A stretch of 64,000 bases of DNA from Comamonas testosteroni (GTDB lineage Bacteria; Pseudomonadota; Gammaproteobacteria; Burkholderiales; Burkholderiaceae_C). Every line of letters begins with the position of its first letter. Position 1 is the stretch's first letter. The notes under the pieces were generated by a model. It did not search any database. It was given only the letters and a program-made list of their open reading frames with translations, and had not been told where the DNA came from. Shown one piece after another: positions 16,474 through 24,680 of the stretch. The DNA is taken from NCBI RefSeq assembly GCF_014076415.1, contig NZ_CP043568.1, positions 2,232,001 to 2,296,000 of the forward strand. The letters run 5' to 3'. A program made the position numbers and the translations under genes.

Positions 16474-16495
16474 GTGCAGCGTGAAGCGAGCAGGC

Positions 16496-17416
16496 TCAGG
16501 CGCTCTTGCCCACCTGAACCATCTTCATGGCAGAGGCAATCAGGCCGGAGACCTCGGTCATGTTCGCAGGAATGACCAGGGTGGTGTTGGAGTCCGCAGC
16601 CACCTTGCTGTAGGCCTCCACGGCGCTCTCAGCCACCTTGAGCTGAACGGCCTGCTCGCCACCGGGCTGGCGAATGGCCGTGGCCACTCGCTCCAGCGCC
16701 TGTCCGGTCGCTTCGGCCACGGTGGTGATGGCGGCAGCTTCACCCTGCGCCTTGTTGATGGCCGCTTGCTTCTCGCCTTCGGAGCGGGCGATGAAAGCTT
16801 CGCGCTCGCCGGTGGCGATGTTGATCTGTTCCTGGCGGCGACCTTCGGAGGCGGCGATCAAGGCACGCTTTTCGCGTTCGGCCGTGATCTGGGCCTGCAT
16901 GGCACGCAGAATTTCAGCGGGCGGTGTCAGGTCCTTGATTTCGTAGCGCAGCACCTTCACGCCCCAGTTCAGCGCAGCCTCGTCGATGGCATTGACGACC
17001 TGGGCATTGATCATGTCGCGCTCTTCAAAGGTCTTGTCCAGTTCCAGCTTGCCGATCACGCTGCGCAGCGAGGTCTGGGCGAGCTGGGTGACGGCCATGA
17101 TGTAGTTGGACGAACCATAGCTGGCGCGCATGGGGTCGGTAACCTGGAAGTAGAGAATGCCGTCCACGGTCAGCTGCGTGTTGTCGCGCGTGATGCAGAC
17201 CTGGCTGGGTACGTCCAGGGGAATTTCCTTGAGGCTGTGCTTGTAGGCGATGCGATCCACGAACGGGATCAGAAAGTTCAGGCCGGGTGTGAGCGTGCCT
17301 GCGTATTTGCCCAGGCGCTCCTTGACCCATGCATGCTGCTGGGGAACCACCTTGATCGAGCGGACGATGAAGATGACGGCAATGATGGCGATGGCGAGAG
17401 GGACTGCGTAATCCAT
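16496..17416 (-). CDS. SPFH/stomatin-like membrane protein (QmcA/Band 7)
   Basis: A 306-residue stomatin/prohibitin-family protein. The start is set at ATG 17416 (MDYAVPLAIAIIAVIF), where the first residues form the membrane anchor; the frame is open further but without conservation. An SPFH domain follows (VVPQQHAWVKERLGKYAG to about residue 190), then the Ala/Glu/Gln/Arg-rich coiled coil AEREKRALIAASEGRRQEQI. Such proteins form large membrane-associated cages linked to membrane microdomains and protease control. The nfeD gene immediately upstream is its standard genomic partner. Confidence 0.92.
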   Translation of the reverse strand: MDYAVPLAIAIIAVIFIVRSIKVVPQQHAWVKERLGKYAGTLTPGLNFLIPFVDRIAYKHSLKEIPLDVPSQVCITRDNTQLTVDGILYFQVTDPMRASYGSSNYIMAVTQLAQTSLRSVIGKLELDKTFEERDMINAQVVNAIDEAALNWGVKVLRYEIKDLTPPAEILRAMQAQITAEREKRALIAASEGRRQEQINIATGEREAFIARSEGEKQAAINKAQGEAAAITTVAEATGQALERVATAIRQPGGEQAVQLKVAESAVEAYSKVAADSNTTLVIPANMTEVSGLIASAMKMVQVGKSA

Positions 17417-17506
17417 ATTGTCTCCAGCCCTTGTGGGGCGTTGGTGTGAAGAAAGAGAGCGAAGCGTTGCAGCGCCCAGCATAACCATGCCGGGGCTGGC
17501 TGGTGA

Positions 17507-17932
17507 TCAGATCTTGTCAACCAGAAGGCGGTTGCCAATGACTTCGGCCACGCGATGCGGGCCCGGGATGGGCAGGGCGCCCTGACGTCCCATGACGGTC
17601 CAGGTGGCGCCGCGATAGCGGACCTGGGCCGTGCCGTCGGCATTCCACTGCTCCACGACCACGGTTTCGCCCACATCCATGTTGACATCGCGATTGCTGG
17701 AGGAGGGCAGTCTGCGCGGGCTGCGCTTGCGCAGCAGATAGCAGACGAGGACGGCGCCCGAGCCCAGCAGGGCCGCGGCGACGATCTGGTTGCTGGTGCC
17801 CAGGCCGAAGTGAGCGCAAAGCGCACCGGCAATGGCACCAAGAGCCAGCATGAGGAGATAGAAAGTACCGGTCAACAGCTCCGCAATGACTAGCAAACCG
17901 ACAAGCAACCACCACGCGGTGGAGTGATCCAT
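17507..17932 (-). CDS. NfeD-family membrane protein
   Basis: A 141-residue short NfeD. ATG 17932 is chosen because AGGAG lies 9-10 nt upstream. It has N-terminal transmembrane helices (WWLLVGLLVIAELLTGTFYL and GTSNQIVAAALLGSGAVLVC) and a C-terminal OB-fold domain (DVGETVVVEQWNADGTAQVR). NfeD proteins partner with SPFH/stomatin proteins, and the SPFH gene follows 90 nt downstream on the same strand, indicating one operon. It is divergent from the decarboxylase gene. Confidence 0.9.
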   Translation of the reverse strand: MDHSTAWWLLVGLLVIAELLTGTFYLLMLALGAIAGALCAHFGLGTSNQIVAAALLGSGAVLVCYLLRKRSPRRLPSSSNRDVNMDVGETVVVEQWNADGTAQVRYRGATWTVMGRQGALPIPGPHRVAEVIGNRLLVDKI

Positions 17933-18071
17933 ACCTGAGCTCCTGTTAAGGCCTGTATTTAGTGCACCACATTCTGGGTTAAAAACAGCCTGTTTCAAAG
18001 CCGCAATAAGGATATTCCTTACACTTCGCGGCTGTTTCGTTTTTTAGGCCTGATTGGTACGGAGGCTGTTC

Positions 18072-20594
18072 ATGAAGTTTCGCTTTCCCATCGTCATCAT
18101 CGACGAGGACTATCGTTCCGAGAACACCTCGGGACTGGGTATCCGCGCCCTGGCTCAAGCCATTGAAGAAGAGGGCTTTGAAGTCCTGGGCGTGACCAGC
18201 TATGGCGATCTGTCGCAGTTCGCCCAGCAGCAAAGCCGGGCCAGCGCCTTTATTTTGTCGATCGACGACGAGGAATTCCAGCTCGGCGGCGACAAGGACC
18301 CCATCATTCACAGCCTGCGCGACTTCATCGGTGAAGTGCGCCGCAAGAATGAGGAGGTGCCCATCTATATCTACGGCGAGACCAAGACCAGCCGTCACCT
18401 GCCCAACGACATTCTGCGTGAGCTGCATGGCTTCATTCACATGTTCGAGGACACGCCCGAGTTCGTGGCCAAGCACATCATCCGCGAAGCCAAGAGCTAT
18501 CTGGAGAGCGTGCAGCCCCCGTTCTTCAAGGCGCTGCTGGACTACGCCGAAGACGGCTCCTACAGCTGGCACTGCCCCGGTCACTCGGGCGGCGTGGCCT
18601 TTTTGAAGAGCCCCGTGGGCCAGATGTATCACCAGTTCTACGGTGAGAACATGCTGCGCGCAGACGTCTGCAATGCCGTGGAGGAGCTGGGCCAGCTGCT
18701 GGACCACAACGGCGCCATCGGCGAGTCCGAGCGCAATGCCGCGCGCATCTTCAATGCCGACCACTGCTACTTTGTGACCAATGGCACATCGACCTCCAAC
18801 AAGATCGTCTGGCACCACACCGTGGCACCTGGCGATGTGGTGGTGGTGGACCGCAACTGCCACAAGTCTATCCTGCACTCCATCATCATGACGGGTGCGA
18901 TTCCGGTGTTCCTCAAGCCCACGCGCAATCACTTCGGCATCATCGGCCCGATTCCGCAAAGCGAATTCAGCGTGGAGTCCATACAGGCCAAGATCGCCGC
19001 CAACCCCCTGCTCAAGGGCGTGGATGCCAAGGCCGTCAAGCCCCGCGTGCTGACGCTGACGCAGTCCACCTACGACGGCGTGCTCTACAACACAGAAACC
19101 ATCAAGGGCATGCTGGACGGCTATGTGGCCAATCTGCACTTCGATGAAGCCTGGCTGCCCCACGCTGCCTTCCATCCCTTCTATGGCAGCTACCACGCCA
19201 TGGGCAAGAAGCGCAAGCGCCCGATGCACTCGGTGGTCTATGCCACCCAGTCCATCCACAAGCTGCTGGCCGGCATCAGCCAGGCTTCGCATGTGCTGGT
19301 GCAGGACAGCCAGACCGAGAAGCTGGATCACCCGCTGTTCAACGAGGCGTATCTGATGCACACCTCGACCAGCCCCCAGTACAGCATCATCGCCAGCTGC
19401 GACGTGGCTGCTGCCATGATGGAGCCGCCCGGCGGCACGGCGCTGGTGGAGGAGTCGATTGTCGAGGCGCTGGACTTCCGCCGTGCCATGCGCAAGGTGG
19501 AAGACGAGTTCGGCGACGACGACTGGTGGTTCGAGGTCTGGGGCCCTGAAGCCCTGGCCGAGGAAGGCGTGGGCACGGCCCAGGACTGGATCATCCGCGG
19601 TACGGACGCATCGACCAAGACCCGCTCCAAGAAGAACGGCAAGGAGTTCGACAACTGGCACGGCTTTGGCGATCTGGCCGACGGCTTCAACATGCTGGAC
19701 CCCATCAAGTCCACCATCGTCACGCCCGGCCTGGACCTGGATGGCGACTTTGCCGACACCGGCATTCCCGCGTCCATCGTCACCAAGTACCTGGCCGAGC
19801 ATGGCGTGGTGGTCGAGAAGACCGGCCTGTATTCCTTCTTCATCATGTTCACCATCGGCATCACCAAGGGCCGCTGGAACACCATGCTGACGGCGCTGCA
19901 GCAGTTCAAGGACGACTACGACCGCAACCAGCCGCTGGCGCGCATCCTGCCCGAGTTCTGCCAGCAGCACCGCCGCTACGAGCGCATGGGCCTCAAGGAC
20001 CTGTGCCAGCACGTGCACGAGCTGTATGCTAAGTACGATATTGCGCGCCTGACGACCGAGATGTATCTGTCGGATCTCAAGCCTGCGATGAAGCCCTCGG
20101 ATGCCTATGCGCATATCGCGCAGCGCAAGACCGAGCGTGTGGAAATCGACCATCTGGTCGGCCGCACCACCGTGGGCCTGGTCACGCCTTACCCACCCGG
20201 AATTCCGCTGCTGATCCCCGGTGAAGTCTTCAACAAGAAGATCGTGGACTACCTGGTGTTTGCGCGTGAATTCGCCAAGGAATGCCCGGGCTTCGAGACC
20301 GATATCCACGGCCTGGTGGAGCTGGAAGACGAAAACGGCGAAATCCGCTACTACGCGGACTGCGTGGCCGGGGAAGGCGTCAAGCCTGTGGCAGTGAAAA
20401 AGACTGCTGCGGTGAAGAAGCCCGCTGCAAAGAAGACGGCAGCCAAGAAGACGGCTGCGGCGCCCGTAGCCACGACCGTTGCCAAGACGCCTGCCAAAAA
20501 GGCGGCAACAAAGCCGGCAACAAAGGCAGCGGCCAAGTCCACCGCAAAGCCGGCAGTGAAGGTCGCGGCCCAAACTGCACGGAAGGCTGCATAA
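18072..20594 (+). CDS. AdiA-like Arg/Lys/Orn decarboxylase with histone-H1-like C-terminal tail
   Basis: An 840-residue PLP enzyme of the fold-type I acid-inducible decarboxylases. It has a CheY-like wing domain (about 1-125), a PLP domain with CPGHSGG near residue 177, the DRNCHKS block, LHFDEAW, and ATQSIHKLL carrying the PLP lysine near residue 397, then the C-terminal domain (PYPPGIPLL). Several blocks (DPIK, WHGF, DRNCHKS) resemble E. coli AdiA, so arginine is the best guess for substrate, not proven. The start ATG 18072 has GGAGG at 18061. Unusually, the last roughly 74 residues, after the normal enzyme end, are Lys/Ala/Thr/Pro repeats (KKTAAKK, AKTPAKKAATKPATKAAAK) like a histone H1 or AlgP tail. 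Confidence 0.9.
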   Translation: MKFRFPIVIIDEDYRSENTSGLGIRALAQAIEEEGFEVLGVTSYGDLSQFAQQQSRASAFILSIDDEEFQLGGDKDPIIHSLRDFIGEVRRKNEEVPIYIYGETKTSRHLPNDILRELHGFIHMFEDTPEFVAKHIIREAKSYLESVQPPFFKALLDYAEDGSYSWHCPGHSGGVAFLKSPVGQMYHQFYGENMLRADVCNAVEELGQLLDHNGAIGESERNAARIFNADHCYFVTNGTSTSNKIVWHHTVAPGDVVVVDRNCHKSILHSIIMTGAIPVFLKPTRNHFGIIGPIPQSEFSVESIQAKIAANPLLKGVDAKAVKPRVLTLTQSTYDGVLYNTETIKGMLDGYVANLHFDEAWLPHAAFHPFYGSYHAMGKKRKRPMHSVVYATQSIHKLLAGISQASHVLVQDSQTEKLDHPLFNEAYLMHTSTSPQYSIIASCDVAAAMMEPPGGTALVEESIVEALDFRRAMRKVEDEFGDDDWWFEVWGPEALAEEGVGTAQDWIIRGTDASTKTRSKKNGKEFDNWHGFGDLADGFNMLDPIKSTIVTPGLDLDGDFADTGIPASIVTKYLAEHGVVVEKTGLYSFFIMFTIGITKGRWNTMLTALQQFKDDYDRNQPLARILPEFCQQHRRYERMGLKDLCQHVHELYAKYDIARLTTEMYLSDLKPAMKPSDAYAHIAQRKTERVEIDHLVGRTTVGLVTPYPPGIPLLIPGEVFNKKIVDYLVFAREFAKECPGFETDIHGLVELEDENGEIRYYADCVAGEGVKPVAVKKTAAVKKPAAKKTAAKKTAAAPVATTVAKTPAKKAATKPATKAAAKSTAKPAVKVAAQTARKAA

Positions 20595-20640
20595 GCCTTG
20601 GCTTTTGCAAGGTCGGGGTGACCCCGGCCTTTTGCACATC

Positions 20641-20670
20641 AGCCCGGAGTGCCTGCACTTCGGGCTTTTT
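20641..20670 (+). terminator. Intrinsic terminator of the decarboxylase gene
   Basis: A 12-bp stem AGCCCGGAGTGC / GCACTTCGGGCT (one G-T pair) with a 2-nt loop and five T residues. It ends only 12 nt before the VanZ-like start codon. Confidence 0.85.
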
Positions 20671-20682
20671 CATATCCCTGCC

Positions 20683-21126
20683 ATGCATCCATTCCTGCAA
20701 CCGGCTGGCCCCGTGCCTCTGTGGAAGCTGCTGGCGGCAGCCAGCCTGGGCTGGGCCCTGTTCATGCTCTGGGGCTGCCTCAATGAGACAGGCAGCAGCG
20801 GTGGGCTGATTCTCAGGCTGTTCCCGTTTCTGCGTGGCTTCGAGCACGCGGACAAGCTGGTGCATGCCGGCCTGCATACGGTGCTGGCGGGTTTGCTCTG
20901 CTGCGCGGGGCTGGCGCGTGCGCATGCTACGGGCTTGCGCTGGAGCGCCGGGCAAGCACTGGCCGTGGTGCTGATCTGTGCCGGCTATGGCGGCATGATC
21001 GAGTTGCTGCAGGCCGGCTTCTCCACCACGCGGTCAGCCGAGTGGCTTGATGCGCTGGCCAATGCCGCAGGCGCGAGCCTGGCCGTGCTGTTCATTCAGG
21101 GGCTGTGCTGCATGAAGCAAAAATAG
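20683..21126 (+). CDS. VanZ-like membrane protein
   Basis: A 147-residue inner-membrane protein with about four hydrophobic segments. The family features FEHADKLVHAGLHTVLAG (the conserved D-K-hydrophobic-H-x3-H-like block) and the later GYGGMIELLQAGFSTTRSAE (E-x2-Q) are present. VanZ-like proteins are widespread, mostly without known function; the name comes from a teicoplanin-resistance gene and does not imply resistance. ATG 20683 is chosen because the longer frame runs back through the decarboxylase terminator. No clear ribosome site is visible. Confidence 0.8.
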   Translation: MHPFLQPAGPVPLWKLLAAASLGWALFMLWGCLNETGSSGGLILRLFPFLRGFEHADKLVHAGLHTVLAGLLCCAGLARAHATGLRWSAGQALAVVLICAGYGGMIELLQAGFSTTRSAEWLDALANAAGASLAVLFIQGLCCMKQK

Positions 21127-21142
21127 TAGCTGCTTGCGCTTG
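21127..21142 (+). repeat. Comamonadaceae dispersed motif, copy A
   Basis: TAGCTGCTTGCGCTTG directly after the VanZ-like gene is repeated exactly, on the other strand, at 31164-31179 just before the peptide-permease start. Confidence 0.6.
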
Positions 21143-21217
21143 ACCTGAGTTGCGTACAGGCATGAACCTATTTGAGAAACAGGTGGTTATTGCGCAAGCC
21201 GCTCCTGCTTTTGATGA

Positions 21218-22225
21218 CTATTCCAGAGTGATCTTCGCGTCGCGGATCAGCGCGGCCCAGCCTGCCTGCTCCTTTTGCAGATAGGCCTGGGCATCCTGAA
21301 GGCTGCCCCCCATGGGTGTGCTGCCTTCGGACTGCAACTGCTTGAGCACTGCAGGGTCCTGCAAACCGGTGTTGACTGCGGCGTTGATCTTCTGCGCCAG
21401 CGCTGCAGGCGTGTTCCTGGGAGCCACGATCAATTTCCAGTCCACGGCTTCAAAGCCGGGAAAGCCGGACTCGGCCACGGTGGGTACCTGGGGTAGGATG
21501 GCTAGACGCTTGGCCGAAGTCACGGCCAGTGCGCGCAGGCGCTGGCCCTTGATCATGGGGTAGACCGCCTGAGGCGTGCCGAACATATAGTGGGTCTGCT
21601 TGCCCAGCAGATCGGTCACGGCCGGCGCGGCGCCCTTGTAAGGCACGTTGAGCACATCGATCTTGGCCTTGAAGGACAGCATTTCCCCTGCCAGATGCCC
21701 GACGGTGCCCGTGGAAGCCAGACCTTGCTTGATGGCTCCAGGCTGGGCCTTGGCTGCGGCGATCAGGTCCTGCAGCGATTTCCAGGGCGAATCGGTGGGC
21801 ACGACCAGCACCACGGGCTGAGAAGCCACCAGCGCCACGGGAAGCAGATCGGTCTTGGCGTTGAACGGCATGCTGGGCAGCAGCGAGGGATTGATGGCCA
21901 GATTGGCAGTCTGCCCCATGCCGAAGGTATAGCCGTCGGCCGGTGCCTTGGCGACAGCATCGAGACCGATATTGCCGCCTGCGCCAGGCTTGTTGTCCAC
22001 CACGATGACCCAGCGATTCGCGGTCGCCATGCGTTCGCTGATCTGGCGCGTCACCGTGTCGGTGCCGCCGCCAGGCGTGAAGGGCACGACCATGCGTATC
22101 GACTTGGCAGGCCATTCGCCGGGCTGGGCCGCAGCACTGCCGGCGGCCAGCGTCATGGCCGTCAGCGCGCATGCTGCCATCGCCAGGCGGCGGTTCGGGT
22201 GTCGGGAAGAGGGGCTGTACGGCAT
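21218..22225 (-). CDS. Bug-family periplasmic solute receptor (TctC-like)
   Basis: A 335-residue periplasmic receptor of the tripartite tricarboxylate transporter type. It has a signal peptide, then the family blocks PAKSIRMVVPFTPGGGTDTV, VVDNKPGAGGNIG, ADGYTF and the central VPYKGAAPAVTDLL. Bug receptors bind carboxylates between two lobes. AGGAGAC lies 5 nt before the start. It is the third gene of a leftward cluster behind HMG-CoA lyase and a CoA-transferase. No TctA/TctB membrane genes are adjacent, so it is an orphan receptor. Ligand unknown; see the finding on this cluster. Confidence 0.9.
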   Translation of the reverse strand: MPYSPSSRHPNRRLAMAACALTAMTLAAGSAAAQPGEWPAKSIRMVVPFTPGGGTDTVTRQISERMATANRWVIVVDNKPGAGGNIGLDAVAKAPADGYTFGMGQTANLAINPSLLPSMPFNAKTDLLPVALVASQPVVLVVPTDSPWKSLQDLIAAAKAQPGAIKQGLASTGTVGHLAGEMLSFKAKIDVLNVPYKGAAPAVTDLLGKQTHYMFGTPQAVYPMIKGQRLRALAVTSAKRLAILPQVPTVAESGFPGFEAVDWKLIVAPRNTPAALAQKINAAVNTGLQDPAVLKQLQSEGSTPMGGSLQDAQAYLQKEQAGWAALIRDAKITLE

Positions 22226-22337
22226 GGTCTTGTCTCCTGAATGATGGAAATGGGGCGAAAGAATCCCCGCAGGGCGCGCGTGGGCGCCCTGTTCTGGGGT
22301 GGGTGAGTCGTGCGGGGCGATGGCCCCGCAGGGCCGC

Positions 22338-23555
22338 TCAGTCGGGCTGGCCCTGTGCCAGCGCCTGGGCCTGGGCCTGGCTATAGCCCAGCGCCGTCAG
22401 AATCTCCAGGCTGTGCTCGCCGAGTCTGGGCGGCGAGAGGCGCACCTGCAGATGCTTGCCGTCCAGGGTCAGCGGCAGCAGCACGGTCTTGCTGTCGCGG
22501 CCGTCCGGCAGGGTGATGGGGGCCAGCGCACCGGTGGCGTTGAGGTGAGGGTCCTCGAGCAGATCGTGCGGGCGGGCGATGGGCGCAAACGGCAGGCCCT
22601 TTGCCTCGAAGACGCTGGCGATATGCGCGGCGCTGTAGCCGGCCATGGTTTCGCGCAGCAGCGGCATCAGCCAGCTGCGGGCCTGCACTCGATCGTTGTT
22701 GCTGCCAAGGCGCGGATCGTCACGCAATTGCTCCAGGCCAAAGGCATCGCAGAACTCGCGCCAGGCGCCGTCGCTGACCACGGCCAGAAAGATCTGCTCG
22801 CCGCCCTGGACTTCGAACACGTCGTAGATCGCCCAGGCCGAAATGCGTGCGGGCATGGGGGCTGCGGGCTTGCCAGTCACCGCGTACTGCATCATGTGCT
22901 GGGCGATCAGAAACACATTGTTCTCGAACAGTGCGCTTTGCACTTCCTGGCCCTTGCCCGTCTTCTCGCGCTGGGCCAGGGCTGCCATGGCTCCCATGGC
23001 GCCGAACATGCCGCCCATGATGTCGTTGACGCTGGTGCCCGCGCGCAGCGGGTCGCCAGGGCGGCCCGTCATATAGGCCAGGCCCCCCATCATCTGCACC
23101 ACCTCGTCCAGGGCCGTGCGGTGTTCGTAGGGGCCGGGCAGAAAGCCCTTGTGGCTCACATAGATGAGGCGTGGAAACTGCTGCTTGAGGCTTTCATAGT
23201 CCAGGCCCAGCTTGGTCATGGTGCCGGGCTTGAAGTTCTCGGTCACCACATCGGCTGTGGCGATCAGCCGCAGCGCGGCCTCCTTGCCCTCGGGGGTCTG
23301 CAGATCCAGCGTCAGGCTTTTCTTGTTGCGGTTGAACAGCGGGAAAAAGCCCGAGCCCGAGCCCAGCAGCTTGCGCGTGGCATCGCCGTTGCGGCCGTGA
23401 CCTACGGGCTCGACCTTGATGACTTCGGCGCCCAGGTCGGCCAGCATCAGGCCGCAGCTGGGGCCCATGACCATATGGGTGAATTCCACCACGCGGATGC
23501 CTGCATAGGGCAGGGGAGCAGCGCTGGTGCTGGCGGATTCGGTTGAGGAGTACAT
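22338..23555 (-). CDS. CaiB/BaiF family III CoA-transferase
   Basis: A class III CoA-transferase of about 405 residues. The N-terminal GIRVVEFTHMVMGPSCGLML and ADLGAEVIKVE blocks, NRNKKSLTLDL, and the candidate catalytic Asp in ALDEVVQMMGG are all typical. ATG 23555 is preferred because AAGAG sits 6 nt upstream; ATG 23561 and 23582 are in-frame alternatives. It follows HMG-CoA lyase by about 47 nt. Human SUGCT, a succinyl-CoA:hydroxymethylglutarate transferase, belongs to the same family, which with the lyase next door suggests HMG or a similar dicarboxylate as acceptor. That is inference. Confidence 0.9.
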   Translation of the reverse strand: MYSSTESASTSAAPLPYAGIRVVEFTHMVMGPSCGLMLADLGAEVIKVEPVGHGRNGDATRKLLGSGSGFFPLFNRNKKSLTLDLQTPEGKEAALRLIATADVVTENFKPGTMTKLGLDYESLKQQFPRLIYVSHKGFLPGPYEHRTALDEVVQMMGGLAYMTGRPGDPLRAGTSVNDIMGGMFGAMGAMAALAQREKTGKGQEVQSALFENNVFLIAQHMMQYAVTGKPAAPMPARISAWAIYDVFEVQGGEQIFLAVVSDGAWREFCDAFGLEQLRDDPRLGSNNDRVQARSWLMPLLRETMAGYSAAHIASVFEAKGLPFAPIARPHDLLEDPHLNATGALAPITLPDGRDSKTVLLPLTLDGKHLQVRLSPPRLGEHSLEILTALGYSQAQAQALAQGQPD

Positions 23556-23602
23556 ATTCATCTCTTGTGGTGCTCGACTCATCGGTATGAGCCGAGGCGT
23601 GA

Positions 23603-24538
23603 TCAGTAACGGTGAGGCACAAAGCCCTTGGGCAGGCCTGCAGGTGGCAGCATGCCGTACAGCGCCTCCCCGGGCAGGCCGGCGGCCAGCGTTTCTCGCG
23701 CTGCAAGCAATCGCTCAATATCAATGCCGGTGCGCAGCCCCATGGCTTCGAACATGAAGACCAGATCTTCGGTCACCACATTACCCGAGGCGCCGGGAGC
23801 ATAGGGGCAGCCGCCCAGCCCGGCCTGGGAGGCGTCGAAAGTGCGCACGCCCGCCTCATAGGCGGCCAGGCAGTTGGCCAGGCCCAGGCCTCTGGTGTTG
23901 TGCATATGCGCAGCGCCCGCCCTGTCGCCGAGTTCGCTGCGCAGGCGCGTGAACAGGCGCTTGACCTGGGCCGGGTTGGCCATGCCCGTGGTGTCCGACA
24001 GGCCCGATTCGTCGGCGCCGGCAGCCACGCAGGCTGCTGCCAGAGCGATCACCTCGTCCTCGGGCACCAGGCCCTGCAAGGTGCAGCCGAAGGCGGTGGA
24101 GATGCCGGCCTCGATATGCACGGCAGGGGCCATCTCGTCGCGAAGCCTGGCGATGGCGTGCACTTCCTCCACCATCTGTGCGGGTGTCTTGCGCACATTG
24201 GCCATGGAGTGCGCGGGGCTGGCCGATACGGGCAGTGTGATCTTGTGCGCGCCGGCGCGCATGGCGGCTTCGGCTCCCTTGAGATTGGGCACCAGGGCCA
24301 TGATGGTGACGCCGGGGTGGGTGACGGCGTGGCGCACGACCTCGGCGGCATCGGCCATCTGAGGCAGCAGCTTGGGCGAGACAAAGGAGCCGACTTCGAT
24401 TTCCTGCACGCCCGCTGCCACCAGGGCATCGATCCAGGCGTATTTATGGGCCGTGCTCATGGTGGCAGAGACCGACTGCAGGCCGTCGCGGGGGCCGACT
24501 TCGCTGATCAGGAGATCGAAGCGGTGGGGGAATGACAT
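23603..24538 (-). CDS. Hydroxymethylglutaryl-CoA lyase
   Basis: A 311-residue TIM-barrel lyase that cleaves HMG-CoA to acetyl-CoA and acetoacetate. It has the N-terminal SEVGPRDGLQ metal/substrate motif, GSFVSPKLLPQMAD, the metal-binding AAHMHNTRGLGLAN (HxH), and the signature GLGGCPYAPGASGN with the catalytic-loop Cys near residue 238. It is first in a leftward cluster with the CoA-transferase and Bug receptor and divergent from the IclR gene. Isovaleryl-CoA dehydrogenase and methylcrotonyl-CoA carboxylase genes, the usual neighbours in leucine breakdown, are absent here. Confidence 0.93.
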   Translation of the reverse strand: MSFPHRFDLLISEVGPRDGLQSVSATMSTAHKYAWIDALVAAGVQEIEVGSFVSPKLLPQMADAAEVVRHAVTHPGVTIMALVPNLKGAEAAMRAGAHKITLPVSASPAHSMANVRKTPAQMVEEVHAIARLRDEMAPAVHIEAGISTAFGCTLQGLVPEDEVIALAAACVAAGADESGLSDTTGMANPAQVKRLFTRLRSELGDRAGAAHMHNTRGLGLANCLAAYEAGVRTFDASQAGLGGCPYAPGASGNVVTEDLVFMFEAMGLRTGIDIERLLAARETLAAGLPGEALYGMLPPAGLPKGFVPHRY

Positions 24539-24594
24539 GGTTGCCTCACTTGGATTTCATGCTTGCATTGCAGCTGACACAATGCTTTAATGGT

Positions 24595-24611
24595 GTTCTA
24601 TCTAATAGAAC
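24595..24611. promoter_or_regulatory. Candidate IclR operator
   Basis: A perfect 7-bp inverted repeat GTTCTAT-CTA-ATAGAAC lies midway between the divergent lyase and IclR genes, with a related half-site TTTCTAT at 24619-24625. IclR-type regulators commonly bind short AT-containing dyads of this size. Confidence 0.65.
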
Positions 24612-24680
24612 TTAATTCTTTCTATTGAAATATTGCCTTGCGTCCTGATGCCCTGTCAAGATGCGGGGCAGGAGTTTTTC

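Noticed and set aside
17979..20639. Long open frame (886 codons) on the minus strand opposite the decarboxylase
   Set aside because: Its composition (His, Gly, Leu and Val rich, no family motif) is that expected of the antisense of a high-GC gene.
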